From Mycobacterium sp. GA-2829 (GTDB taxonomy: Bacteria > Actinomycetota > Actinomycetes > Mycobacteriales > Mycobacteriaceae), in the NCBI RefSeq assembly GCF_001499965.1, contig NZ_LQIT01000008.1, forward strand, positions 1 to 64,000: 64,000 nucleotides of DNA, read 5' to 3'. The translations under genes and the position numbers were made by a program. Under the pieces are notes generated by a model. The model saw nothing but the letters and a program-made list of their open reading frames with translations, was not told where the DNA came from and did no database searches. Shown here piece after piece: positions 1-8,803 of this stretch; position 1 is the first letter of the stretch; every line of letters starts with the position of its first letter.

Positions 1-123
1 GGGCGCCCCCCCCCCCCCCGCGGCGCCCCCAACCCGCGCTCCCCCCCCCTCTTTCCCGGCGGCCCCCCCCCCCCCCCCCCGGGGGGGGGGCGCCCCGCCC
101 CCCGCCCCCCCCCCCCCCCCCCC
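1..123. other. Low-complexity G/C homopolymer stretch (contig-end noise)
   Basis: The first 123 bases are almost only long runs of C and G with no codon structure. The composition is unlike the rest of the window and typical of failed base-calling or contig-end artefact. Nothing biological is claimed here. Confidence 0.85.
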
Positions 124-313
124 ACGACCGGTCCGGGACACCTCGAGGAGGTAGAGCATGTTGTCGGCGATCACCGTCGAATCCCCTCACTGCCGGTGTG
201 CGTTTTTGCACTGGCGACTGCAATTCTAGGCGTTGACGCAGGTGTGGGGCGCACTCGAGAATTCAGGAAATCCATTTCACGCGAACCATTTTCAAGATCG
301 CTGGGGTATCGAC
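124..313. other. Upstream region of the Fe-ADH, possible remnant of a divergent gene
   Basis: Normal-looking sequence resumes at 124. On the minus strand, bases about 175 down to 124 read in one frame with ordinary mycobacterial codon choice (ending ...LLEVSRTGRG before the noise). This could be the first codons of a divergent gene cut off by the artefact, but it is too short to identify. The remainder is leader for the gene starting at 314. Confidence 0.3.
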
Positions 314-1480
314 TTGACCGCACACATCTCCCTACCGCGCATCGCCAGGATCGGCGCCGGGGCCGTCGACGAGATCGGCTCCGTCGTCGCCCAACTCGGC
401 CACAGCCGTCCCGTGGTGGTCACCGACACGTTCATGACCTCCACCGGTGTCACCGCGCAGATCCTCGAACGGCTGCACGCGGCCGGTCTGGCCCCGACGG
501 TCTTCGACGGTGTGGTGCCCGACCCCACCACCGAATCCCTCGGCGCCGGCGTCGAGGTGATCACCGGCCACGGGGCGGATGTGGTGATCGGGCTCGGCGG
601 TGGCAGCCCGATGGATTCGGCCAAGGCCCTCGCGGTGCTGGCGCCCAACGAGGGCCGCATGCGCGACTACAAGGCGCCGCGCAACTACACCGGCGCCGCG
701 CTGCCGATCGTCGCCATCCCCACCACTGCCGGAAGTGGTTCGGAGGCAACGCAGTTCACGGTCATCACCGACAGCCAGTCCAACGAGAAGATGCTCTGCC
801 CCGGCCTGTCGTTCCTGCCGATGGCGATCGTCGTCGACTTCGAGCTCACGGTGTCCATGCCGCCGCGGCTGACCGCGGACACCGGAGTCGACGCCCTCAC
901 CCACGCCATCGAGGCCTACGTCAGCCGCAAGGCCAACCCGTTCTCGGACGGGCTGGCGCTCACCGCGATACGCACCATCGGCAAGCACATCCGCACCGCA
1001 TACGCCGACGGCTCCGACCGCGTCGCCCGCGAGGCGATGATGCTCGCCTCCATGCAGGCCGGCATGGCGTTCTCGAATGCGAGCGTCGCCCTCGTCCACG
1101 GGATGAGCAGACCCATCGGTGCGCACTTCCAGGTGGCCCACGGACTGTCCAACGCGATGCTGCTGCCCGCCATCACCGCGTTCTCACTGTCCGGTGCGGA
1201 GCGGCGGTACGCCGACTGCGCGCGGGCCCTCGGCGTCGTGGACGACTCCGCGCCCGATGCGCAAGCGGCGCAGACCCTGGTGGAATCCCTGTGCGAGCTG
1301 TGCCGTGAGCTCGAGGTGCCCACGCCGAGTTCCTACGGGATCGACAAGGCGGAATGGGATGCCCGCATCCCGCTGATGGCCACCCAGGCGCTGGAGTCCG
1401 GGTCGCCGGGCAACAACCCGGTGATCCCGTCGGCCGCCGAGATCGAATCGCTCTACGAGGTCGTCTACGCCGGGCGGTGA
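314..1480 (+). CDS. Iron-containing alcohol dehydrogenase
   Basis: Group III (Fe-dependent) alcohol dehydrogenase, about 388 aa, expected to oxidise an alcohol or reduce an aldehyde with NAD(P). The N-terminal dinucleotide fold carries the family glycine motif GLGGGSPMD, followed by IPTTAGSGSE. The metal-binding half shows the conserved Asp/His pattern DTGVDALTHAIEAY, then LVHGMSRPIGAHF and VAHGLSNA. I chose the TTG at 314 because MTAHISLPRIARIGAG matches the usual family N-terminus and gives normal length; an in-frame TTG at 233 would add 27 residues. The gene converges on the amine-cluster decarboxylase, and the two stop ends overlap by 16 bases. An aldehyde or alcohol role in amine breakdown is an inference from position only. 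Confidence 0.85.
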   Translation: MTAHISLPRIARIGAGAVDEIGSVVAQLGHSRPVVVTDTFMTSTGVTAQILERLHAAGLAPTVFDGVVPDPTTESLGAGVEVITGHGADVVIGLGGGSPMDSAKALAVLAPNEGRMRDYKAPRNYTGAALPIVAIPTTAGSGSEATQFTVITDSQSNEKMLCPGLSFLPMAIVVDFELTVSMPPRLTADTGVDALTHAIEAYVSRKANPFSDGLALTAIRTIGKHIRTAYADGSDRVAREAMMLASMQAGMAFSNASVALVHGMSRPIGAHFQVAHGLSNAMLLPAITAFSLSGAERRYADCARALGVVDDSAPDAQAAQTLVESLCELCRELEVPTPSSYGIDKAEWDARIPLMATQALESGSPGNNPVIPSAAEIESLYEVVYAGR

Positions 1481-2931
1481 CGGACGACGGTCACCCGGTC
1501 CAGGGTGGGGTCGGACGCGCTGATCGGATTGCCCCCGGTGCGCAACGCCGACAGCGCGTCGACCACCTCGACGCTGAGGCGTTCCCCGGGCATGACCAGG
1601 GGGATCCCCGGCGGGTAGGGCGTGATCGGCTCGGCGGCGATGCGGCCGGCCGCCGCGGTCAGCGCCACCGTGTCCACGTCGGCGAAGAACGCCTCCCGCG
1701 GGGTCAGCACGATCTCGGGCGTCACGTCGAGCACCCCGTCCACCTCGGCCGGCCGCGCGCCGTCGCGTCGCCCCACTTCATCGGCGACGGCGGCGAATCC
1801 GTCGACCAACCGGTCCATGTCGGCGTCGGTGTTTCCGATCGTGGTGATGCACAGGATGTGCCCGGCCCCGGCGAGTTCGGGCTGCACGCCGTGCCCGCGG
1901 TTCAGCCGCGTCAGCACGTCGGCCGCGTCGGCGGCCAGCCCCTGCGTGCCGATCAGCAGCTTCGTCGCGTCGCGCTGGTGCAGCCCGGTCCCCGGTCCGG
2001 TGAGGTGCCGGTCGCCGAAGACGGTCAGACCCGGAATGTCGGCGAGCCGGGCGGCGGCGTCGCGGGCCCGCCGCAGCGTGGCGTCGAGCAGGTCGCGCCC
2101 CTCGGTCATCATCTGGCGGCGGGCCAGGTCGATGGACGCCATGATCGCGAAGTGCGGGCTGGTGGTCTGCACCAGCTGCAGTGCGCGCCGCACCGTGGGC
2201 ACGTCGAGCTGATCGGTGTCGACGTGCAGCACCGCCGCCTGGCTCAACCCGGAGATGATCTTGTGCACCGACTGCACGGTGGCCGCCGCACCCGCGGTCT
2301 CGGCGGCGACGGGCAGGTCAGGGTGGAAGGCGAAGTGCGGGGAGTGTGCGCCGTCGACCAGCAGCGGGATGCCGTGGCGGCCGCAGACTTCGGTCAGTGC
2401 GGTGATGTCGGCCGTGGTCCCGAAGTAGGTGGGGTGCAGGATCCACAGCGCCGCCGCGGACTCCGACGCCAGCGCAGCCTCCACCCGATCAACCGGAAGT
2501 CCATGCGCGACACCGAATTCGGGATCCCACTGCGGTGTCACCCAGATCGGTCGGGCGCCGGACTGCACCAGGCCGGCCAGCACCGACTTGTGCGCGTTGC
2601 GCTGCACCAGCACCGGATCCCCCGGCCGCAGCGCCGACAGCGCCACCGCGATGTTCCCGCCGGTCGAACCCTGCACCATGATGAAGCTCGCGTCGGCGCC
2701 CCACGCATCGGCGATCAGCGTCTCGGCGTCGAGGATCGGCCCGCTGGGGCAGTGCAAGGTGTCGAGGTCGGCGAGGTTGTTCAGGTCGACGGCGGCGATG
2801 TGCTCGCGCAGCCACGGGTCCAGTGTGCGGCCGCCCTTGTGGCCGGGGCTGTAGAACGGCGCCTGCCCGCGCTCGACGAATTCCCGCAGCGCGTCGAACA
2901 ATGGTGCGCGGGCGTGCCGGTCAGAGCCCAT
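1465..2931 (-). CDS. Orn/Lys/Arg decarboxylase family (PLP fold type I)
   Basis: About 488 aa, PLP-dependent decarboxylase of the short Gram-positive ornithine/lysine/arginine decarboxylase type. The N-terminus has the family signature FYSPGHKGGR. The PLP-phosphate region is QGSTGGN, the ring-stacking/Asp region LVDGAHSPHF, and the Schiff-base lysine is predicted at about K224 in SVHKIISG. A C-terminal domain ends near PLVMPGERLS. The ATG at 2931 overlaps the 3' end of the amidohydrolase by 11 bases, so the two are probably translationally coupled. It is last in a four-gene leftward operon (GS-like ligase, permease, amidohydrolase, decarboxylase). The substrate cannot be told from sequence by eye; the product would be a diamine or agmatine. 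Confidence 0.85.
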   Translation of the reverse strand: MGSDRHARAPLFDALREFVERGQAPFYSPGHKGGRTLDPWLREHIAAVDLNNLADLDTLHCPSGPILDAETLIADAWGADASFIMVQGSTGGNIAVALSALRPGDPVLVQRNAHKSVLAGLVQSGARPIWVTPQWDPEFGVAHGLPVDRVEAALASESAAALWILHPTYFGTTADITALTEVCGRHGIPLLVDGAHSPHFAFHPDLPVAAETAGAAATVQSVHKIISGLSQAAVLHVDTDQLDVPTVRRALQLVQTTSPHFAIMASIDLARRQMMTEGRDLLDATLRRARDAAARLADIPGLTVFGDRHLTGPGTGLHQRDATKLLIGTQGLAADAADVLTRLNRGHGVQPELAGAGHILCITTIGNTDADMDRLVDGFAAVADEVGRRDGARPAEVDGVLDVTPEIVLTPREAFFADVDTVALTAAAGRIAAEPITPYPPGIPLVMPGERLSVEVVDALSALRTGGNPISASDPTLDRVTVVRHRPA

Positions 2932-4096
2932 AGACCCGTTCGGCGTTGTGCACACCGATCATGTCGACGATGCGGATCGCGTCGGCTTCGGTGCAGTCGC
3001 CGGTGCGTACCCACTCGCCGAGCACCAGACCCATCGCCCGCCGCCACAGCACCGAGCCGAGCAGGTGCAGCTCCGGCGGTCCGAACGCGTCGGAGGAGTA
3101 GAGCTGTTTGGCGAATGGGGCGGTGTCCAGCGCCTCGCCGACCAGTGCGGTCGACCGCGGGCCCAGATAGTTGATCGCCAGTCCCACATCGAAGTTCACG
3201 TGGTCGAAGGCCTGCGCGAGATATCCGGCCTCGCGTTGGAACGGGTAGCAGTGCAGCAGCAGCACCGGCACCGGCGTCATCGCGCGCAGCAGCGGCAGCA
3301 GCAACAGCGGATCGGTCCGGTGCAGGTCCAGGTCGCGGTCACCGAAGCCGACGTGAACCTGGATCGGCAGACCCCGTTCGGCAGCCTCGTGCACCCCGAA
3401 AGCGATCAATACCGGGTCGGCGACCCGAAGGGGTCCACCGCCCGCGGCCAACCGCTGGGCGGCGTCGACGACGGCGGCCTCCGCGGGCCGCGACCAGTCG
3501 ATGTCGAATCCGACACGGTAGGCCGCGATGGTCTTGACCCCGACGGTGCCGGGGTCGGCGGCGGCCGCCTCCAGCGCGGCCCGGAACGCCTGCGGGTAGT
3601 CACGCGGCGCGGTACCGGCCTCGAGGAGGTCCTCGGTGAGCCGTTCCAGCCGCAGGATCTCCGACGACGGGACGTCGCTGAGCGCGGTCATCTGCTCCGG
3701 CGTGGTGATCAGGTCGCCCTTGAAGCCGGTGTCGATCACCCAGCGCGACACCCCCGCCGCGCGCAGGAACCGCTCGGCCAACTCGTCCGGGCCGAATTCG
3801 CTTCGGCGGGCCCAGTATTCGTCGGCGTCGGCAAGCGGCTCCAGGTCGAGTACCGGTGCGCACCAGCGGCGGATCGCCAGCCCGAGCGGGGAGTCGAACT
3901 GCGTCATGAACGCGGGCACCGGATCGGTGGAGCCCTCGTTGATGGCGGCCTCGAACCCGGCGCGGTCGACGAGCTGGTTGAAGGTGCCGTGCACGTGGTG
4001 GTCGATCAGGTCGACGGTGCGCAGGTGGTCGGCCAGCGCATCGGGGACCTCCGCCGTCACCCCGGCGAACACGTCGGTGTGGTCACCAACCGGCAT
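2921..4096 (-). CDS. Amidohydrolase family protein (FluG N-terminal / GS-associated type)
   Basis: About 391 aa metal-dependent amidohydrolase (TIM barrel). Visible metal-ligand motifs are HxH in DHHVHGTF (H34, H36), VHVGFGDRD, LLLHCYPFQ and the late Asp in YSSDAFGPPE. This subgroup is the one fused to or encoded beside glutamine-synthetase-like enzymes (as in FluG), and here it shares an operon with such an enzyme. A plausible role is hydrolysis of a gamma-glutamyl amide intermediate, which is inference. The ATG at 4096 lies 45 bases beyond the permease stop, and the gene overlaps the decarboxylase start. Confidence 0.8.
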   Translation of the reverse strand: MPVGDHTDVFAGVTAEVPDALADHLRTVDLIDHHVHGTFNQLVDRAGFEAAINEGSTDPVPAFMTQFDSPLGLAIRRWCAPVLDLEPLADADEYWARRSEFGPDELAERFLRAAGVSRWVIDTGFKGDLITTPEQMTALSDVPSSEILRLERLTEDLLEAGTAPRDYPQAFRAALEAAAADPGTVGVKTIAAYRVGFDIDWSRPAEAAVVDAAQRLAAGGGPLRVADPVLIAFGVHEAAERGLPIQVHVGFGDRDLDLHRTDPLLLLPLLRAMTPVPVLLLHCYPFQREAGYLAQAFDHVNFDVGLAINYLGPRSTALVGEALDTAPFAKQLYSSDAFGPPELHLLGSVLWRRAMGLVLGEWVRTGDCTEADAIRIVDMIGVHNAERVYGL

Positions 4097-4141
4097 ACTG
4101 CGCGACCTCCTCGTCGACGGGCACTGCGGCCAACGTAGTGC

Positions 4142-5644
4142 TCACCCCTTCGGGTCGACCGGCGGGGCCAACTCGAGTTCGCGGGTCAGCGACTCGCCGA
4201 CCCGTTTGGCGATCCCCGAAGCGGCCAGCGCGATGATCAGACCAATTGCACACCAGTAGATTCCGAGCATCGGCGCGGCCGACCACGTCTCGGCGTCCTT
4301 GACGTTGAACCACAGCACCACCGCGATCACCACCGCACCGAGCAGCGGCAGCAACAGGCCGAGCACCCTGCCCGTCCCGCCGTGTACGGCGGTGAACTTC
4401 GGCGCGCCGACGAACCACGCCGCGGCGATCTCGACCAGCAGGTAGCACACCATCAGGCACACCGAACCCGCGACGGCGAACAGGAAGTAGGTGTCGATCG
4501 CGTCGTTGCCGGTGCCCATGTCCGGCCAGTCGAGCGCACCGCACAGCATGTCGACGACCAGGGCGACACCCACCACCAGCCAGGTGGCCCGGCGCGGGCC
4601 GCCGGTCTGGGCGTGGATGTGCGCCAACGCCTTCGGGCCGAATCCGTCGCGGCCGAACGCGTAGAGCATGCGGCCGGACGTCGCCGAGGTGGCCAGGTGA
4701 CAGCCGAACGCGGCGACCGTCGCGGTGAAGATGATCAGCAGCGAGAACCACTGTCCGACATAGCTGCTGCCGAGATCGCCGAGGGTGTTACCCGATCCCT
4801 GGAACGCCGCCAGCCCGGCCTCGTCCGTCCCGAATCCGATGACCTGGGCGAACATCACGACCACGAACAGCACACCGGTCAGCAGCAGGGTGCCGGCGAG
4901 CGCCCGCGGGATGTTGCGGCCGGGGTCGTCGGTCTCCTCACCCATCGACGCGCACGCTTCGAACCCCGCCCACGACAGGAACGCGGCCACCACACCGCTG
5001 AGCACCGCCGACGCCGAGACCCCGTCGAAGGTGAACACGCTGAAGTCGACCCCGGTGGTCGGCGCCCCGCCCTTGACGAAGATGACCGCGACCAACACCA
5101 CCATGGCGAGGATGCCGATACCCTCGATGCCGAGCAGGATCTTGGCCAGCAGCCGAATGTCGCGGCCGGCCAACAGGAACGAGATGACCGCGGCCACCAG
5201 CACCACCAGCAGCCACGGCACCTGGTACGGGTCTTCGGCGTCGGGTTGCAACTGGGCGATGAACGCGTTGGTGAACGCGGCGGTCAGCGCCAGCGTGCCG
5301 ATCGAGAACCCGGCGTAGGCGCCGAGCATCGCGAAGCCGGAGAAGAACCCCGCGCGCGGCCCGATCGTCCCGCCGACCAGTCCGTACGCCGACCCGGCGT
5401 GGTTGAGGTGGCGGGTCAGGCGCACGAAGCTGTACCCGACCAGCGACACCCCGACCAGACCGATCAGGAACACCAGCGGGATGGCCTTGCCGACGGTGCC
5501 GATGAGGCCCTGCCCGTTGCCGGACATCGCCAGCGTCGGGCCGACGAGCGCCACGGACATCGCCAGTGCCACCCAGAACGGGAGGCGGCGGTGCGGCAGC
5601 TGGTCGGTGTCGGGCAGATTGGTCTCGGGTGGCGTCTGGGTCAT
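4142..5644 (-). CDS. APC-family amino acid/polyamine permease
   Basis: About 500 aa integral membrane protein with roughly 12 hydrophobic segments starting near residue 23 (FWVALAMSVALVGPTLAMSG). The pattern is typical of amino acid-polyamine-organocation transporters, including the helix-1 unwound Gly-rich region and the loop GFEACASMGEETDDPGRNIPRA, the conserved helix-6 end of APC proteins. It would import an amino acid or amine for the enzymes around it. It sits 22 bases after the GS-like gene and 45 before the amidohydrolase, in one apparent operon. Confidence 0.85.
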   Translation of the reverse strand: MTQTPPETNLPDTDQLPHRRLPFWVALAMSVALVGPTLAMSGNGQGLIGTVGKAIPLVFLIGLVGVSLVGYSFVRLTRHLNHAGSAYGLVGGTIGPRAGFFSGFAMLGAYAGFSIGTLALTAAFTNAFIAQLQPDAEDPYQVPWLLVVLVAAVISFLLAGRDIRLLAKILLGIEGIGILAMVVLVAVIFVKGGAPTTGVDFSVFTFDGVSASAVLSGVVAAFLSWAGFEACASMGEETDDPGRNIPRALAGTLLLTGVLFVVVMFAQVIGFGTDEAGLAAFQGSGNTLGDLGSSYVGQWFSLLIIFTATVAAFGCHLATSATSGRMLYAFGRDGFGPKALAHIHAQTGGPRRATWLVVGVALVVDMLCGALDWPDMGTGNDAIDTYFLFAVAGSVCLMVCYLLVEIAAAWFVGAPKFTAVHGGTGRVLGLLLPLLGAVVIAVVLWFNVKDAETWSAAPMLGIYWCAIGLIIALAASGIAKRVGESLTRELELAPPVDPKG

Positions 5645-5666
5645 CGGGGACTCCTCTCGACGGTGG

Positions 5667-6980
5667 TCAACAGCTCCAGGCGAGGCGCAGCGCCTGGGTG
5701 GTCTCGGCGGGGGTGCGCTCGCCGTAGGTGGTCAGCTCGTGACGACGTACGGCGGCCAGCGCCTCGATGACCGGTGCGGTGAGCAGTTCGGCGGCCACCG
5801 CGGAGTTCTCCAGCGCCTCGATAGCGGCCTGCTGCCCGAGCGGGAGCGGGGGTGGAGTGGCGCCGACTTTGCGCGGGTCCTCGGGGACCTCGGGCGGCAG
5901 CGGAAGTCGCCGGTCGATACCGCGCAGCGCGCTGCCCAGGAATGCGGCGGCCGCCAGATAGGGGTTCGCACTCGGGTCGACGAGTTTGAGTTCGGCGTTC
6001 GCGCCGTGCGGGCTCCCGGGCGTCGCGGCGATGAACCGGACCGCGGCCTCGCGGTTCTCCAATCCCCAGCATGCCGCCGCACCGGCCCAGTTGCCCGGCT
6101 TGAGCCGCTGCGCCGACAGCACCGACCCCGCGTACACCCCGATCAGGTCCGGCAGGGTGTCGAGGACGCCCGCGATCGCTGCACCGCCGTCGGGCCGGAT
6201 CCCGTAGGGGCCGTCCCCGCCGGAGAACAGCGGACCGTCGCCGTCGGCGAGGGAGAGGTGCAGGTGCGCACCGTTTCCGGCCGCACCCTCAAACGGCACC
6301 GGCGAGAACGAGATCTTCAGGCCGTGGCGGGCGGCGGCCCGCCCGATCACGATGCGCGCCAGGATGATTGCGTCCGCGGTCTCCACGGCGCCCGCGGGCG
6401 CCAGCGACATCTCCAGCTGGTCGTGGCCGTACTCGGTGTGCAGTTGTTCGACGGAGAGGCCGGCGCGCTCCGCGGCGCCCATGAGGTCGACGAGGAACGC
6501 CGAGCGGTCGAGTGAGGTGCGGATGCCGTAGGGCGACCACGGCTCGGCCGAGGCCGGGCCGCCGTCGGCCGCCAGCATCGTGCACTCCAGTTCCCCGCCG
6601 ACGCGGACCCGCAGGCCCTGTTCGGTGGCGCGCTGCTCCGCGCGGGCCAGTAGCGAGCGCGGGCACAGAGGTGCCGGGTCGCCGTACTGGTCGTGCAAAT
6701 CGCCCGGGGCCCAGGCGATCCCGTCCTCGACGATGCGTAGGCGGTCACCGCGGATGCGGATGCGGAGGTCGCCCGCAACACCGATCGCCGGGGTGAACGC
6801 GATACCGCTGTCCACGCAGAACACGCTCCACGACGGCGAGACGCCCATCCCGGACTGTTCGAACGCGCCGAGCCGATGCACGGGGACGTACTTGGCGCGG
6901 GTGACCCCGGCCAGGTCGGTCACCGACCCGGCGATCAGCGCGATCCCCTTGGCCCGTAACTCCTCGTCCTGCTGCGGCAT
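5667..6980 (-). CDS. Glutamine synthetase-like gamma-glutamyl-amine ligase
   Basis: About 437 aa member of the glutamine synthetase fold, shorter than true GlnA. Conserved metal/ATP residues are visible: GGELEC, HTEYGHDQLEMS, GNGAHLHLS, GLENREAAVRF and AELKLVDPSANPYL. Many such paralogues (GlnA3/GlnA4, PuuA type) ligate glutamate to polyamines, ethanolamine or other amines rather than ammonia; the neighbouring amine permease, decarboxylase and amidohydrolase favour that here. The ATG at 6980 follows a GAGGAGG ribosome site 7 bases upstream. It is the first gene of the leftward operon and divergent from the amidotransferase at 7098. The exact amine substrate is unknown. Confidence 0.85.
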   Translation of the reverse strand: MPQQDEELRAKGIALIAGSVTDLAGVTRAKYVPVHRLGAFEQSGMGVSPSWSVFCVDSGIAFTPAIGVAGDLRIRIRGDRLRIVEDGIAWAPGDLHDQYGDPAPLCPRSLLARAEQRATEQGLRVRVGGELECTMLAADGGPASAEPWSPYGIRTSLDRSAFLVDLMGAAERAGLSVEQLHTEYGHDQLEMSLAPAGAVETADAIILARIVIGRAAARHGLKISFSPVPFEGAAGNGAHLHLSLADGDGPLFSGGDGPYGIRPDGGAAIAGVLDTLPDLIGVYAGSVLSAQRLKPGNWAGAAACWGLENREAAVRFIAATPGSPHGANAELKLVDPSANPYLAAAAFLGSALRGIDRRLPLPPEVPEDPRKVGATPPPLPLGQQAAIEALENSAVAAELLTAPVIEALAAVRRHELTTYGERTPAETTQALRLAWSC

Positions 6981-7097
6981 TCGATGTCCTCCTCGGCGGT
7001 CGAGTCTTCGCGAACCCTATGTCATGGATGTTTCACAATCTTTAAAATCTGTCGATCACGATTGATTCGTTAGATCCGGTACTGGGAGGATGCGCGT

Positions 7098-7904
7098 ATG
7101 TGTCGGCTGCTGGGAGTCGTATCCACCGTTCCGGTGTCGGTGACCGATGCCGTCGGTGCGCCGACGCTGAAGGATTTCGTCGCGCTGACCAAGATCCACG
7201 GCGACGGCTGGGGCATCGCCGACGTCGACCGCGCCGACGGGCTGCCCCGGGTCCAGGTGTCGGCGGGCAGCGCGCTCGACGACGCCGCCTTCGACACCGC
7301 CACCTCCGGCCGCCACGCGGTGGCGAGCATGGTGCACCTGCGCTGGGCCACCAACGGTCTGGCGGTTCGCCCGGAGAACTCCCACCCGTTCCTCGCCGAC
7401 GGACTCGCCATGGCCCACAACGGGTCGATCAAACCGATGGCGCCGCTGGACCAGATGCTCGACGCCGACATCGCCGCCACGCTGCGCGGCACCACCGACA
7501 GCGAGCGCTACTTCGCGCTGATCCGTCAGCACCGCCGCGCCGCGCCCACCCTGGCCGAAGCGGTGCGCCGCGCTGTGGCCGACCTGCGCGGCCGGTACCC
7601 CGAGGCCAGCCTGAACGCGCTGCTGCTCGGCGAGGGCCAGCTCATCGCCGTCGACGCCCACGCCCGCAGCAGCCTGCCCGCCGAGGACATCGAGGAGATC
7701 ACCGCCGCGGACCTGCCGACCGAACACCTCGAGGACTACTTCGCACTGCGCTGGGCCCGCCCGGACGACGACACGTTCGTGATCGGGTCGACGGGCTTCG
7801 GCGACCTCGACTGGCAGCCGTTGCCGCCCGAATGCGTGACCGCGGTGTCCCTGCATGATCTGTCGATGAGCCTGCATCCCCTCGAGGACGGGTCCCGGGA
7901 GTGA
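7098..7904 (+). CDS. Class II glutamine amidotransferase (YafJ/EgtC-like)
   Basis: About 268 aa Ntn-type glutaminase domain. After Met removal Cys2 (MCRLLGV) would be the nucleophile. Further family motifs are GDGWGIA, HLRWATNG, ENSHPF and MAHNGSI. Such stand-alone class II domains hydrolyse glutamine or gamma-glutamyl bonds (EgtC cleaves a gamma-glutamyl amide), which would suit a pathway making gamma-glutamyl amines on the divergent strand. That link is inferred. A GGGAGG ribosome site lies 7 bases before the ATG. The stop overlaps the GTG of the next regulator (GTGA), so the two are co-translated. Confidence 0.85.
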   Translation: MCRLLGVVSTVPVSVTDAVGAPTLKDFVALTKIHGDGWGIADVDRADGLPRVQVSAGSALDDAAFDTATSGRHAVASMVHLRWATNGLAVRPENSHPFLADGLAMAHNGSIKPMAPLDQMLDADIAATLRGTTDSERYFALIRQHRRAAPTLAEAVRRAVADLRGRYPEASLNALLLGEGQLIAVDAHARSSLPAEDIEEITAADLPTEHLEDYFALRWARPDDDTFVIGSTGFGDLDWQPLPPECVTAVSLHDLSMSLHPLEDGSRE

Positions 7905-8764
7905 CCGACCGCGCCGGCGAGACCGTGGCCGCACGAGCCGCCGCCGCGCTGCCGATGTTGAGCCGCGCCGAGCGGCGCGTCGGCCGGGCGCTGCTCGCCG
8001 ACTACCCGAGCGCCGGGCTGGCCAGCGCCGCCCGGCTCGCCGAACGCGCCGAGGTCAGCCCGCCGACCGTGCTGCGGTTCGCGCACTCGCTGGGCTTCGA
8101 CGGGTTCGCCGACCTGCAGGTCGCGCTGCGCGCCGAGATCTCGGCGATGTCCAGTGGGCCGCTCACCCGCCTGCCGGACGCCCCCGCCGCGGGCAGCATG
8201 CTCGAGCGGCTGCTCCACCAGGCTCGCGCCCAGAACGACCGTGCTCTTGACACGCTCGCCACGATGTCCGACTCCTCACTGGAGGCGGCGGTGGCCCTGT
8301 TGGCCGACCCGTCGCGGCCGCTGTTCCTGCACGGTGGCCGGTTCTCGCTGCTGCTCGCCCAGCATCTGGCCGCCCACCTCGAACAACTCCGCCCCGGGGT
8401 GCGGTTGCTGGCCGAACCGGCGGGCCGCGACCTCGGCGCGATGATGGAGCTGACGCGCCGAGACGTGCTCGTGCTGTTCGACTACCACCGCTACCAGGCC
8501 AGCGCGGTCGACGTGGCCGCCCGGTTCCACCGCGCCGGCGCCGCGGTCGTGCTGATCACCGACGAGCTGGCCTGTCCGGTCGCGCCCGACGCGGAGGTCG
8601 TGCTGGCTGCATCCAGCACCGTCGGGACCGTCTACCAGAGCATGGCGGCTGGGTTCCTGCTCACCGAACTGCTGCTTCCGCTGGTGATGGACGCGATCGG
8701 GGAGCCCGCCCGCACCCGGATGGCGCTGTGGGAGGAGCAACGCCGCGGCGAACTCCTGGCCTGA
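7901..8764 (+). CDS. MurR/RpiR-family transcriptional regulator (HTH + SIS domain)
   Basis: About 287 aa. Residues 1-80 form the RpiR helix-turn-helix (AERAEVSPPTVLRFAHSLGF). Residues about 110-260 form a SIS sugar-isomerase-like effector domain (LFLHGGRFSLLLAQ, VLFDYHRYQ). Members usually sense phosphosugars or related metabolites. It is translationally coupled by a GTGA overlap to the class II amidotransferase and faces the amine operon, so it may control that divergent promoter (6981-7097). Ligand unknown. Confidence 0.85.
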   Translation: MTDRAGETVAARAAAALPMLSRAERRVGRALLADYPSAGLASAARLAERAEVSPPTVLRFAHSLGFDGFADLQVALRAEISAMSSGPLTRLPDAPAAGSMLERLLHQARAQNDRALDTLATMSDSSLEAAVALLADPSRPLFLHGGRFSLLLAQHLAAHLEQLRPGVRLLAEPAGRDLGAMMELTRRDVLVLFDYHRYQASAVDVAARFHRAGAAVVLITDELACPVAPDAEVVLAASSTVGTVYQSMAAGFLLTELLLPLVMDAIGEPARTRMALWEEQRRGELLA

Positions 8765-8803
8765 CGTTCTGAGCCCCGCGGTGCGACCGATTACCCTTGT
8801 CTG

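Noticed and set aside
1..123. G/C-rich structured element or repeat
   Set aside because: Pure homopolymer runs at a sequence end are far more likely an artefact than biology.
196..1308. Long Arg-rich frame overlapping the Fe-ADH gene
   Set aside because: Its product is a low-complexity Arg/His/Pro string typical of the alternative frame of a GC-rich gene; the 314-1480 frame has all the family motifs.
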